Shown here in pieces: positions 1 to 7,500 of a stretch of 20,765 nt of DNA. This DNA comes from an uncultured Acetatifactor sp. (GTDB taxonomy: Bacteria > Bacillota > Clostridia > Lachnospirales > Lachnospiraceae), in assembly GCA_910586515.1 (NCBI GenBank), contig CAJUGL010000061.1, forward strand, positions 1 through 20,765, read 5' to 3'. Position 1 is the stretch's first letter. Each line of letters starts with the position of its first letter. The notes beneath the pieces were generated by a model that worked only from the letters and a program-made list of their open reading frames with translations, did no database searches and was not told the DNA's origin. The position numbers were made by a program, and so were the translations under genes.

Positions 1-1220
1 CGGCATTGTCATCGCCTGTGTTCAGCTGGCTGTAGTCCCTGACCTCGATGCGGTACTTGTCATTGGTTTTATTGAAATCTATGATTTTTCTGCGCATCTC
101 CCAGCTGAGCCCCGCAGTGCCGTAAGTCAATATCGTCTTCTCCGGCAGGGATGACCTGTCAGTGGGAGTCATCAGCACCAGCTCGTACTTCGCCGTATCC
201 TGCTCCCACTTCCGGCTGACTGCCGCCACTCTGCCGTCCTCCAGAGGGAAGTAGAAGTTGATGTCGTCCTGATTGATATCGGAATCCACCCATGAGAACA
301 GTTTCTCCCCCTCTTTGGCGCCTGACCTGCAGCCATATACCGTATCTCCGTTCTGATAATAGAACTGATAGGCCCCTCGGCCGGGCTGTATGCCATAGGC
401 ATTCAGAGGCATGGGATATTCTGCCCCCAGGGCTTTCTTTTTCGGGTCGATGGTCTTCAGCACATTGTCCGAGGTCTGGGTTTCCTCATTGTAAGAAGAA
501 CAGATCATGCCCAGGGTGCCGTCCCCCAGGGGCGTCAATCCGCCTGTCATGTCTTTGCCCTCCACCGTGAACAGCACCTGCAGCCCGGGATCCAGAGCGA
601 ATATCTTCTTCTCCGTTACGGCATAGATGTTGCCGTCCCGGTCGAAGGCTGTGCTGTAGACAGTATCCACGTCCAGTTTCTGCGCCAGCCCGCTGATGTC
701 GACGCGCTTCAGTTCTTTCCCTGTGGCATCCAGCTGCCGTCGGATCACAGTCTCCTGGATATCGCTCTGGTACTGCCATTTATCGTCCGTCTCCTCATTG
801 AATCCCTCAGGGAGCCGGAAAGTGTAGCTGTACACATTCTCCGTGACCCACAGAGAGTTCCTGGATGCTTACATTTCCCTCCGTCCCCTCCGGAAGAGAC
901 ACCGGCTGGTACTGCTCCAGCTTCACGGCCTCTCCGCCCTCCAGCGGCATCCTGTAGAGGAAACTCACATAATTGGCCGCTGCGCTGTCTGCCGGAACCG
1001 CCACATTTGCATTGGCTGCCAGATATATGTTCCGGCTGTCCGCACAGCCGGCGCTGAGGCCCTCCGCCTCCAGCTTGAGCTCCGTAAATTTCGGCACATA
1101 CACCGTGCCGGACAGCCGGCTCTCCTTCTCTTTTTCCCTGCTGCCGCGGGCAGTCAGCCCCAGGGACAGAATCACGGCCAGCAGCGCGGCTCTTTTCCCT
1201 GATTTGTGTCCACACCACAT
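1..1220 (-). pseudogene. Extracellular solute-binding protein (lipoprotein), frameshifted, truncated by window edge
   Basis: The N-terminal frame starts at ATG 1220 behind AGGAGG about 10 nt upstream and reads a signal-like segment (RAALLAVILSLGLTA), then stops at 807-809. Homologous sequence continues in another frame from about 855 to the left edge with no stop: LWVTENVYSYTFRLPEGFN, then a propeller-like region (FDRDGNIYAVTEKKIFALD), then a segment resembling the start of a type 1 solute-binding domain (WEMRRKIIDFNKTNDKYRIE). In Lachnospiraceae this architecture belongs to large sugar- or peptide-binding lipoproteins of ABC importers. The shift must lie between 809 and 871, because the second frame has a stop at 869-871. 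Residue 25, where the lipobox Cys is expected (LTA-C), is Arg (codon at 1146-1148). Two independent lesions favour a decaying gene, although a sequencing error could explain the frameshift alone. The 3' end is outside the window. Confidence 0.72.
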
Positions 1221-1549
1221 AATTGGATACCTCCTTGTATGTATTTGTCTATAAATTCAGCATATCTCCTGTTCCTTAATAGATTCCGGCTGTATTCCTT
1301 AACAAATCTAAAGCCCCTGCCGCAGCCCCGCAGGCATTGGACAGCACTTCCATTCTCCCTTATTGGGACGCAGCAAAAAATCAACCTATCAGGGAGATGC
1401 ATGCGGTCAGATTCCAACCTTCTTCACATTTCTTCCTAAATACGTTGATTGTAAACTGCTTATAATTACTGCCTTATCCACGCGGAAACAGCTGAAAATG
1501 AACAGGATAGACCGACACGTTCCAGAAAACATAGATTATTTCTGTTTAA
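1221..1549. other. Intergenic region with no supported gene
   Basis: This stretch lies between the solute-binding gene and the tRNA terminator. Apart from the ribosome site at its left end I see no convincing gene. On the minus strand a possible TTGTTA / 18 bp / TATTAA pair lies about 50-80 nt upstream of the lipoprotein start, but it is too weak to call. Short open frames on the plus strand lack a ribosome site and family resemblance. Confidence 0.5.
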
Positions 1550-1583
1550 TGCAAAATAAAACTCCCAGAATTTATCTGGGAGT
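1550..1583 (-). terminator. Intrinsic terminator of the tRNA-Glu transcript
   Basis: The inverted repeat ACTCCCAGA / TCTGGGAGT spans 1561-1583 with a 5-nt loop. On the minus strand it is followed by TTTATTTTG, as expected for a rho-independent terminator about 110 nt past the tRNA 3' end. The plus strand has no U-tract. Confidence 0.75.
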
Positions 1584-1694
1584 CTCACCTTATCTGCTAT
1601 CTTATTGCTTCTAAAACGGAACAATTATAACAAAAATGTTCCGATGCACATGAAAATATGACCTTTTCAGTGGGTTCGGAACTTCGCATTTTGA

Positions 1695-1766
1695 TGACTC
1701 CAACGGGAATCGAACCCGTGTTACCGCCGTGAAAGGGCGATGTCTTAACCGCTTGACCATGGAGCC
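1695..1766 (-). tRNA. tRNA-Glu (anticodon UUC)
   Basis: The reverse complement folds as a 72-nt cloverleaf. The acceptor stem GGCTCCA pairs with TGGAGTC (one G-U), the discriminator is A, the T arm contains GGGTTCGATTCCC, and the anticodon loop CTTTCAC has anticodon TTC (plus-strand 1731-1733). The 3' CCA is not encoded, so it must be added after transcription. The gene has its own promoter and terminator and looks monocistronic. Confidence 0.95.
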
Positions 1767-1787
1767 GCAACATTCTTGACGAGTGTT

Positions 1788-1816
1788 ATAATATCACATT
1801 TTTCCCGGTTTTGCAA
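1788..1816 (-). promoter_or_regulatory. Promoter of tRNA-Glu
   Basis: On the minus strand TTGCAA (1811-1816) is followed after exactly 17 bp by TATTAT (1788-1793). The -10 box ends about 21 nt before the first tRNA base, which fits a short-leader tRNA promoter for the housekeeping sigma factor. Confidence 0.75.
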
Positions 1817-1867
1817 GAGGTAATTTTTCGAAAATTTTTAATTGAAAAATTGTCCGAATTGTTATCT

Positions 1868-1911
1868 GAAAAATCGCAACAGTTCAGTATTCTGTCTGAA
1901 CTGCTGCAAAA
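1868..1911 (-). terminator. Intrinsic terminator after the Big_14-like lipoprotein gene
   Basis: Twelve-base arms at 1876-1887 and 1896-1907 pair with a single G-U. On the minus strand the hairpin is followed by GATTTTTC. It begins about 30 nt past the lipoprotein stop codon and probably ends the blaI-blaR1-lipoprotein transcript. Confidence 0.7.
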
Positions 1912-1938
1912 ATCCGCATTTGTGCATCCGGTTCATGC

Positions 1939-3042
1939 TCAATTCAAAAAGAAATATGCACAGAGTTCATACTGATCATAATCCGCCGTTTTTCGAAAAT
2001 CAGAGACGCTCTTGCGGATCCGGTATTCTCCCGGCGCAAGTTCCCCATAGAGGCACGTCCAGTCCAGCTCCCGCTCCGTAACCGTTCCGGCGAAAATCGG
2101 GTAGGCCACCTCATGGAAGCCGTAATCGCCTTCCACAACCAGGGGCGCCATCTCCCACCTGCCGTCCTTTTTCACTTCTATTACAAAAGCATCGCCGTCC
2201 TGCAGCTCACCTGTGGGCGCCTCCGCATCGAACTGATTGTAATGCAGCATCGCACCGGAGGCAGATATTTCTTCCAGGGTCAAAGAAAGGCCTATCTGGT
2301 CCTCCTGGGACTCTTCATGATACACACAGGCGCCGCCTTCCTTTACCTGCGGGTCAAAGGAAACCGTCTCCAGAATCTCCGTAGCCTCTTCCCCATATTC
2401 ACTCCACCATCCCTCCACACAGGATGTCAGGGCCACCATGCCCCGGAAGTTCTCCTGGAAGCTGATAAAATCCCAGTAACCGTGACCGTCATAGACGCCT
2501 TTGAAAGCCGGAACCCCCGCAATTGTCACGGTCTCCTCCTCCAGACCTGTTCCGCACACCCCGAACTGCTCGATATAGCACAGTTCTATATATCCCTCCT
2601 CCGCGTCGTCCGGGGAAAAACGAATGCCGTATCGCCCGTTCAGCAGCTTGTCGCTGTCTATGGGACACAGCTCATATTTCCACCCTTCTGGGAGCATGAC
2701 AGAAAGCTCCCCAAAGGGACCGCCCTGAACTACAGGGGTTCCCTTTCCGCTTCCGGTTTCTCCCGTCGATTCTTCTCCGGTTCCTTCTGACGTTCCTTCT
2801 CCGCTTCCGGTTTCTTCCGGCATTCCCTCTCCGACTTCTTCGGCCCCTTCCGACACAGACACGTTTTCCCGGCCTGCCGTCCCGTTCCCGGTTCCTTCCG
2901 GCAAGGTTCCTGCCGCTGACACGCCTGCGCCCCCCGATTCTTCTGAACCCGTTTCGTTTTCCCCGGCAGAATCCGCAGTTTTTCCGCATCCGCCAAGTAC
3001 CAGCCCCAACACAAGAACCAATGGTATCATCCTCTTTTTCAT
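1939..3042 (-). CDS. Lipoprotein with C-terminal Big_14-like domain
   Basis: This is a 367-residue secreted lipoprotein. Residues 1-18 form a signal peptide and LGGC gives the lipidated Cys at residue 19. Residues about 23-105 are a Glu/Gly/Thr/Ser-rich flexible linker. A middle domain starting near FGELSVMLPEGWKYEL is not recognised. The last ~115 residues (GLSLTLEEISASGAMLHY, PTGELQDGDAFVIEV, YGELAPGEYRIRKSVSDFRK) resemble the bacterial Ig-like domain family Big_14, common in Lachnospiraceae surface proteins and often found near M56/BlaR1 genes. The start at 3042 has an AAAGGAG-type site upstream. It lies 134 bp after blaR1 on the same strand, probably in the same transcript. Its job is unknown; an accessory or cargo of the BlaI/BlaR1 response is an inference. 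Confidence 0.8.
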   Translation of the reverse strand: MKKRMIPLVLVLGLVLGGCGKTADSAGENETGSEESGGAGVSAAGTLPEGTGNGTAGRENVSVSEGAEEVGEGMPEETGSGEGTSEGTGEESTGETGSGKGTPVVQGGPFGELSVMLPEGWKYELCPIDSDKLLNGRYGIRFSPDDAEEGYIELCYIEQFGVCGTGLEEETVTIAGVPAFKGVYDGHGYWDFISFQENFRGMVALTSCVEGWWSEYGEEATEILETVSFDPQVKEGGACVYHEESQEDQIGLSLTLEEISASGAMLHYNQFDAEAPTGELQDGDAFVIEVKKDGRWEMAPLVVEGDYGFHEVAYPIFAGTVTERELDWTCLYGELAPGEYRIRKSVSDFRKTADYDQYELCAYFFLN

Positions 3043-3176
3043 TTCCCCGCTCTCCTTTCCATTCTATGATCGGCTTATTTTGCTTCCTGCCATAATTAAC
3101 GGAAAAAAAGGAGAAAAGTTCTGCGGTGAAAAATTTTTTCATCCCGCCGGACACGGCGCACATAAGGCCCCTCAAT

Positions 3177-5552
3177 TCACTCCTGCCAGTTGGTAAAGAA
3201 CCCGCACCCGGCCTCCACATTGTAAATCCCATAGGCAGACAGTCTCTCGATTCCTCCGTTCTTCCACAGGTAATAGTCCGGTGACCAGAATACAAAATCC
3301 TCCTCCAGTTCTGCCATGGGCACTCCCGGCAGATAGAAGATAAATTCCTCTCCCTCCTCCAGCCCCACAGCCCCGGCACCGATATAGCGGATGCCCTCCT
3401 CAATCCACACCGCTTCCGCCTCTGTCTCATAATCCAGTTCCGTTAGGCGCATAGAGAAAGAATACTCGCCCGTCTCCCTTATATCGCCAAATTTCCCGCT
3501 GAACCTGCAGATATTGACTGTTCCCCTGGGATAGCTCTCCCCGGCGACCGCCTCGCTGCCCAAATAGATGCCCTGGAAGGAACCGTCCGGGTACAGAGTG
3601 AGGGAAGTGCCCCAGGCTCCGGCGCCGCTGGCAAACACAAATTCAAGGGGCTTCACTTCCTCCGGCAGTCCCTGGGCAAAATCCTCCCACACATGCTCCG
3701 CCGGTTCTGTCTCCTCCGGATAGAACTGCACCGGATACAGCCCGGCCAACTCCTCCGCCCGCCGGGGTCCTACAGCCAACTGGCCGTCCTGGGTACTGAT
3801 GAGAACCGTCCCTTCCTCCAGAAATTCATTGACCCGCTCCGCAAAGAAACGCATCTTTCCCGTCACCTGGCCGGACGCCAATTCAAAGTCCGCCTCCCAT
3901 GCGTTTTCCGGTGTTTCAGCGCCCCCTGCCAGGGAAAACTGCTCACAGGTATAACTCCCGAAGCCCTGGGAAAGATTGGGATGATATCGGATCAGGAAAT
4001 CCTTTTCCCCCTCCTGATACAGTAGAAGGGTATTCCACCCAACATGGGATGTCCCGGCCTCCTCACTCCACAGCAGCGTGCCGTCCCTTTTCAGTACCTC
4101 CAATACATATGCCTCCCCTTTTACCGTCTCCCTGACCCGGATTACCTCCGGCTCACCGTCCCTGTCCAGATCAGCCTCCTCCCAGATAACCGCCTCCAGC
4201 AGCGGTCCCTCTCCCTCCGGAAGAGCGTCGTCCCAGGAAGACAGCCAGCTGTAATCTGCCTCATAATAATCCCAGTCAATGATCAGATAGGTATTTCCCA
4301 TGTTTCCCACCTCATGGACAGAGCCGTCTGCCATGGTAAGAGAGAAGAAAATACTGCCTCCGTCCAAATCCTCCGGCTCCTCCACATACCTGCCTCTGCT
4401 CTGCTGAATCAGGGAAACCATGACATCAATGTCATTTTTTGCAAGCTGTATAGATTGCCTCTCCAACCCGGAATAAATGACCACTTCCGCTTCCGCCACT
4501 TCCTCCGCCTCCAGAGCCTGTGCCCAGACAAGGGTATCCCGGCGGACAGGATTGGTGAGAAAACACACCGCCGCTGCCCCACAGGCTGCCAATGCCGCCG
4601 CCAGTGCCCAAAAAGTAGGCTTCCGATAATGCAGCACGGACTTCACCCTGGTTTTCACCCCCGACTCCCCAAAGGCCAGGGGACAAACTCCCATGCCCCT
4701 GGAACGGGTGCTGCAGTCCAACAACGCCTGGGAGTAATCTGCCCGCCTCTCCCTGTCAAGTCCCTGAATCACACTCTCATCACAGGCCAGCTCGATATCC
4801 CGGCACAGCAGCACATAGGCAAGCCACAGCAGCGGATGAAACCAGTACAGCGCAAGCAGCCCGAATCCAAGCGGCTTCCACAGATGGTCCCCCCTGCGGA
4901 TATGGATTTGTTCGTGCAGCGCCACCAGTTCCAGATGCCTTTCCTGCATCTGAAAGGGAAGATAAATCCTGGGCTTTATCACCCCCAGTACAAAGGGAGA
5001 ATCCACCCCTTCGCTGCGGAAGATATTGTCCCGAAACAGTACCGCCGTCCTCACCTGCCTGCGCAGCCCAAAATAGCTGAACACGGCGTAAAATAACATC
5101 AGTCCCGCTCCTGACAGCCATATCGCCGTCAGAATTAAAATGCTGTTTGATTCCTTCCAAAATCCCCATAATCCGCCTTCTGCCAGGCCGTTCTGCTGCG
5201 TTATCTTTCCCCAGATTCCGCTTCCCCGAAAGCCTGTCCTCTCCGCCTTCCTCCGAATCTCCCTTTCCCCCCGGACAGATGCTGCTTCTCCTGCCTCGTT
5301 CTCCCCGGAAAAATCCGCTGCAGAATAAACCTCCCCGGCAAATCCTTCCGATATGGGCCTGGCGTCAGGAATCAGGCTGAAGCTGCTCTCGATGGTGACC
5401 GGAAACAGCAGCCGCAGGGCAACCATGCCCCAGAGCAGCAGATTTATCCATTTGGGGCCTTTCCTTAAAACAAAACGCAGCAATACCACTGCCAGTACCA
5501 GCCATCCCGCCGCAATACTCCGGTTTACCACTTCCAAAAAGATACCTGCCAT
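3177..5552 (-). CDS. blaR1: BlaR1-like M56 family membrane metalloprotease with non-canonical sensor region
   Basis: This is a roughly 791-residue membrane protein. Transmembrane segments lie near residues 5-29, 36-55, 138-160 and 313-334. The peptidase M56 motif HEQIH is near residue 214, followed by WFHPLLWLAYVLLCRDIELACDE with the expected acidic ligand. In BlaR1/MecR1 this protease inactivates BlaI on signal. The ~455 residues after the last membrane segment do not look like the usual penicillin-binding sensor: they contain a short Ca-binding-like loop (DLDRDGEPEVI) and a C-terminal beta-rich domain. The ligand is therefore probably not a beta-lactam. ATG 5552 overlaps the blaI stop (TGATG) with a GGGAGG site about 6 nt upstream; an in-frame GTG at 5555 is the alternative start. 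The overlap supports translational coupling. Confidence 0.85.
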   Translation of the reverse strand: MAGIFLEVVNRSIAAGWLVLAVVLLRFVLRKGPKWINLLLWGMVALRLLFPVTIESSFSLIPDARPISEGFAGEVYSAADFSGENEAGEAASVRGEREIRRKAERTGFRGSGIWGKITQQNGLAEGGLWGFWKESNSILILTAIWLSGAGLMLFYAVFSYFGLRRQVRTAVLFRDNIFRSEGVDSPFVLGVIKPRIYLPFQMQERHLELVALHEQIHIRRGDHLWKPLGFGLLALYWFHPLLWLAYVLLCRDIELACDESVIQGLDRERRADYSQALLDCSTRSRGMGVCPLAFGESGVKTRVKSVLHYRKPTFWALAAALAACGAAAVCFLTNPVRRDTLVWAQALEAEEVAEAEVVIYSGLERQSIQLAKNDIDVMVSLIQQSRGRYVEEPEDLDGGSIFFSLTMADGSVHEVGNMGNTYLIIDWDYYEADYSWLSSWDDALPEGEGPLLEAVIWEEADLDRDGEPEVIRVRETVKGEAYVLEVLKRDGTLLWSEEAGTSHVGWNTLLLYQEGEKDFLIRYHPNLSQGFGSYTCEQFSLAGGAETPENAWEADFELASGQVTGKMRFFAERVNEFLEEGTVLISTQDGQLAVGPRRAEELAGLYPVQFYPEETEPAEHVWEDFAQGLPEEVKPLEFVFASGAGAWGTSLTLYPDGSFQGIYLGSEAVAGESYPRGTVNICRFSGKFGDIRETGEYSFSMRLTELDYETEAEAVWIEEGIRYIGAGAVGLEEGEEFIFYLPGVPMAELEEDFVFWSPDYYLWKNGGIERLSAYGIYNVEAGCGFFTNWQE

Positions 5553-5920
5553 CACGTCCCTCCTTCCCGGAATCGGTCTATCATCCGCTGTACCTGGTCA
5601 ATTTCCTTCCCTGTAATCCGCCCATGCTTTGTAAATGCCGCCACAAACGCCGGAAGGGAGCCGCCGAACTTTTTCTCCACCAACTCCTCAATCTCCGCCG
5701 CCTGCACCTGCTCCCTGCTTACCAGAGCTGTGACCACACTGTTTTCGTTTTTCACTACTCCACGCTCCGACAGCCGCTTGATTACCGTATAGGTGGTGGT
5801 AGGCTTCCATCCAAGCCTCTCCTGACACAGCCGCACCAATTCGCTGCTCTTCACCGGCTCCTGCTCCCATAAAATCAGACAGAAACGATATTCGCTCTCA
5901 AAAATTTTCGGTGTATCCAT
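5552..5920 (-). CDS. blaI: BlaI/MecI/CopY family transcriptional repressor
   Basis: This 122-residue protein has the typical family length. A winged helix occupies residues 1-75 (FESEYRFCLILWEQEPVKSS, then WKPTTTYTVIKRLSERGVV, the recognition helix region). A C-terminal helical dimerisation and cleavage segment follows. Family members bind dyad operators as dimers and are released when the partner M56 protease is activated. ATG 5920 follows AGGAGG at 6-7 nt. It is the first gene of the blaI-blaR1 operon and overlaps blaR1. Two palindromes directly upstream are likely autoregulatory operators. Confidence 0.92.
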   Translation of the reverse strand: MDTPKIFESEYRFCLILWEQEPVKSSELVRLCQERLGWKPTTTYTVIKRLSERGVVKNENSVVTALVSREQVQAAEIEELVEKKFGGSLPAFVAAFTKHGRITGKEIDQVQRMIDRFREGGT

Positions 5921-5932
5921 ACAAGCCCTCCT

Positions 5933-5973
5933 CTCTAATGCATTAGAGCACCATTTTACTCTAACACATTAGA
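5933..5973 (-). promoter_or_regulatory. Two BlaI-type dyad operators upstream of blaI
   Basis: CTCTAATGCATTAGAG at 5933-5948 is a perfect 16-bp palindrome. TCTAACACATTAGA at 5960-5973 is a second copy with the same outer half-sites (TCTAA / TTAGA). Their centres are 26 bp apart. Both lie between the blaI ribosome site and its probable -35 region (TTGCAT, then 17 bp, then TAGAGT on the minus strand), so bound BlaI would block transcription. The repeat pattern is seen directly; its binding by BlaI is inferred from the family. Confidence 0.7.
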
Positions 5974-6072
5974 TCGTGGAATGCAAGATCTTTCTGCTGA
6001 TGTTCCCACTGCTAATATGAACTGTTACGCACTTCAGCTTCTGACGAGAAGACTTCCATTTTTGCCGACGCC

Positions 6073-6107
6073 TAAAAAACAAGCAGACTCCATTCCAGTC
6101 TGCTTGT
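6073..6107 (-). terminator. Intrinsic terminator of the Rpn-family gene
   Basis: A perfect 11-bp stem is formed by ACAAGCAGACT (6079-6089) and AGTCTGCTTGT (6097-6107) around a 7-nt loop. On the minus strand it is followed by TTTTTTA. It lies about 70 nt beyond the stop codon. Confidence 0.85.
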
Positions 6108-6177
6108 CTTTCGTATACTTTGCTTATGTGCTCCGCTGTGTTTTATCGTGGCAGCGAATTCCAACCACTCCGGTATT

Positions 6178-7164
6178 TCAATCATTCGCAGTCTGTTTTT
6201 CCACTGCATCTCTCCGGGCAAGTTCTTCCCGCAGCTTTATCAATTCTTCCGCCATTCTGGCATTCTCTTCTGTTATCTTTACATTCTCTTCCGCCATTCT
6301 GGCATTCTCTTCTGTTATCTTTACATTCTCTTCCGCCATTCTGGCATTCTCTTCTGTTATCTTTACATTCTTTTCTGCCACTTTCGCATTTTCCTCTGCC
6401 AGTTTAGCATTCTCTTCTGTCAATTTAATTTTCTCTTCTGTCAGACTATTCTTCTCTTCCGACAGCATAATGACGTCTTCCACCAGTTGTATACGCATTC
6501 CGTCCACCTCCGGATCTCTTTTTACGGTCTCGACCATTCTGTGCATTTCCCGCAAATCTTCATTCACCGCATTTTCATAAGTAGTATTCTCCATGTAGCG
6601 CAGCAGCTGCTTTATCGCCTCATTTGGAATTCCTTCTGTCCCCTTCGTATACAGGAAAAGGGTGCTTGCTCCGTCTTCATACTCCATATCCGGCACTTCC
6701 ACGCACTTATTTTTCACTGTATATATCATGCGGTTTAACCCAAACGGGTCATATGGCACAATCATGATAATGACCACATTTTTCAGTTTATCGTAATCTG
6801 TACCGGAATCCAGACTTCTCGCGGCAATTTTTCCATGATAAAACCGCATTCTGCGCGGCAGCGCCCTTATGTCCGAATTCCTGTCCTTCAAATCAGGCTC
6901 GATATCATAGACTGTCACCCGCTCTCCGGAATTCTCTTCCGGTTCCAGATAGACATCCAGTCTGGCACCGTGCAGATCTCTATCTGCCCCATAATACACT
7001 TTCTGAGCCGTCACTGACAGCTGCCTGAACTCCCTGCCGAAAATCGTTCTCAAAAGAATCTTCACAAACCTTTTCCCGATCTCCGGATAAGCCACCATGG
7101 AACCAAACAGAAAGTCATCCAACAGATTCATCTCCTCGAGCTTCTTAAATCCCTTTTTGTTCAT
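6178..7164 (-). CDS. Rpn family recombination-promoting nuclease / PD-(D/E)XK transposase-like protein with coiled-coil tail
   Basis: This 328-residue protein starts at ATG 7164, chosen because AAAGGAG lies 7 nt upstream; an in-frame ATG at 7254 has no ribosome site. The N-terminal ~200 residues match the Rpn/PDDEXK-transposase family: MNLLDDFLFGSMV at the start, ARLDVYLE and VTVYDIEPD around the catalytic core, then LPRRMRFYHGKI and YDPFGLNRMIYTVKN. Family members are DNA endonucleases that promote RecA-independent recombination. The tail from about residue 240 is a heptad-rich coiled coil (EEKNSLTEEKIKLTEEN), partly built from 42-bp tandem repeats. The usual E-x-Q of the core reads E-P-D here, seen in some Lachnospiraceae relatives; activity is uncertain. 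It is a stand-alone transcript with its own promoter and terminator. Confidence 0.85.
   Translation of the reverse strand: MNKKGFKKLEEMNLLDDFLFGSMVAYPEIGKRFVKILLRTIFGREFRQLSVTAQKVYYGADRDLHGARLDVYLEPEENSGERVTVYDIEPDLKDRNSDIRALPRRMRFYHGKIAARSLDSGTDYDKLKNVVIIMIVPYDPFGLNRMIYTVKNKCVEVPDMEYEDGASTLFLYTKGTEGIPNEAIKQLLRYMENTTYENAVNEDLREMHRMVETVKRDPEVDGMRIQLVEDVIMLSEEKNSLTEEKIKLTEENAKLAEENAKVAEKNVKITEENARMAEENVKITEENARMAEENVKITEENARMAEELIKLREELARRDAVEKQTAND
6245..6370 (-). repeat. Three 42-bp tandem repeats inside the Rpn-like coding sequence
   Basis: Units at 6245-6286, 6287-6328 and 6329-6370 are identical or nearly so, and more diverged copies continue to about 6450. Each encodes 14 residues, two heptads (frame reading VKITEENARMAEEN). 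Because the unit is a multiple of three, copy-number change would lengthen or shorten the coiled coil without a frameshift. Confidence 0.9.
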
Positions 7165-7349
7165 ACAATTCTCCTTTCCTATATAACAAAAGAAGAGCAT
7201 GTACGATGCACGTAAAGATGATTTCTCCAATACCACATCTCCGCAATCCGCCATATTTATTAGGAATGCCCTTCTTCCATTCTCATACAGGGATCGTCAC
7301 CTGAAATGGTTGTAGAAATTTCTTTAGATGTCCCTAGACTGATATAATT

Positions 7350-7378
7350 ATCTTAACAAAGAACAACAAGCATGTCAA
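7350..7378 (-). promoter_or_regulatory. Promoter of the Rpn-family gene
   Basis: On the minus strand a consensus TTGACA (plus 7373-7378) is followed after exactly 17 bp by TAAGAT (plus 7350-7355). It gives a 5' leader of roughly 180 nt before ATG 7164. It diverges from the promoter of the LytTR regulator gene, whose -35 box lies about 46 bp away. Confidence 0.65.
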
Positions 7379-7424
7379 TCTGTTTTTTCGGATTTTTATC
7401 CCCTTTTTCAAATCCAAAAAACAA

Positions 7425-7452
7425 TTTACTTTTCCCGGAAATGGTGTATACT
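7425..7452 (+). promoter_or_regulatory. Probable promoter of the first LytTR regulator gene
   Basis: TTTACT (7425-7430) and TATACT (7447-7452) are separated by 16 bp and lie about 50 nt upstream of ATG 7501. The -10 box is good and the -35 box moderate. Confidence 0.55.
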
Positions 7453-7500
7453 ATAGTCGAACACACGGGACTTTTGACAAACCAGGAGGAATCGGGACTG

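Noticed and set aside
1363..1614. 83-codon plus-strand open frame between the lipoprotein and the tRNA
   Set aside because: It crosses the tRNA terminator hairpin, has no ribosome site and resembles no family.
4044..5096. 350-codon plus-strand open frame opposite blaR1
   Set aside because: It lies entirely antisense to the M56 protease gene, has no ribosome site or family motifs and is rich in Pro, Gln and His as expected of a shadow frame.
6245..6370. Regular 42-bp repeats considered as a CRISPR array
   Set aside because: The units are adjacent without unique spacers and encode heptads in the frame of the Rpn-like gene.
7165..7254. 30-residue N-terminal extension of the Rpn-like protein from ATG 7254
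   Set aside because: No ribosome site precedes 7254, while ATG 7164 has AAAGGAG at good spacing and gives the usual family N terminus.
7386..7415. TTTCGGATT / TTTCAAATC pair considered as a LytTR box before the first regulator
   Set aside because: The copies match poorly, are 20 bp apart and lie in a T-rich stretch; chance is a sufficient explanation.
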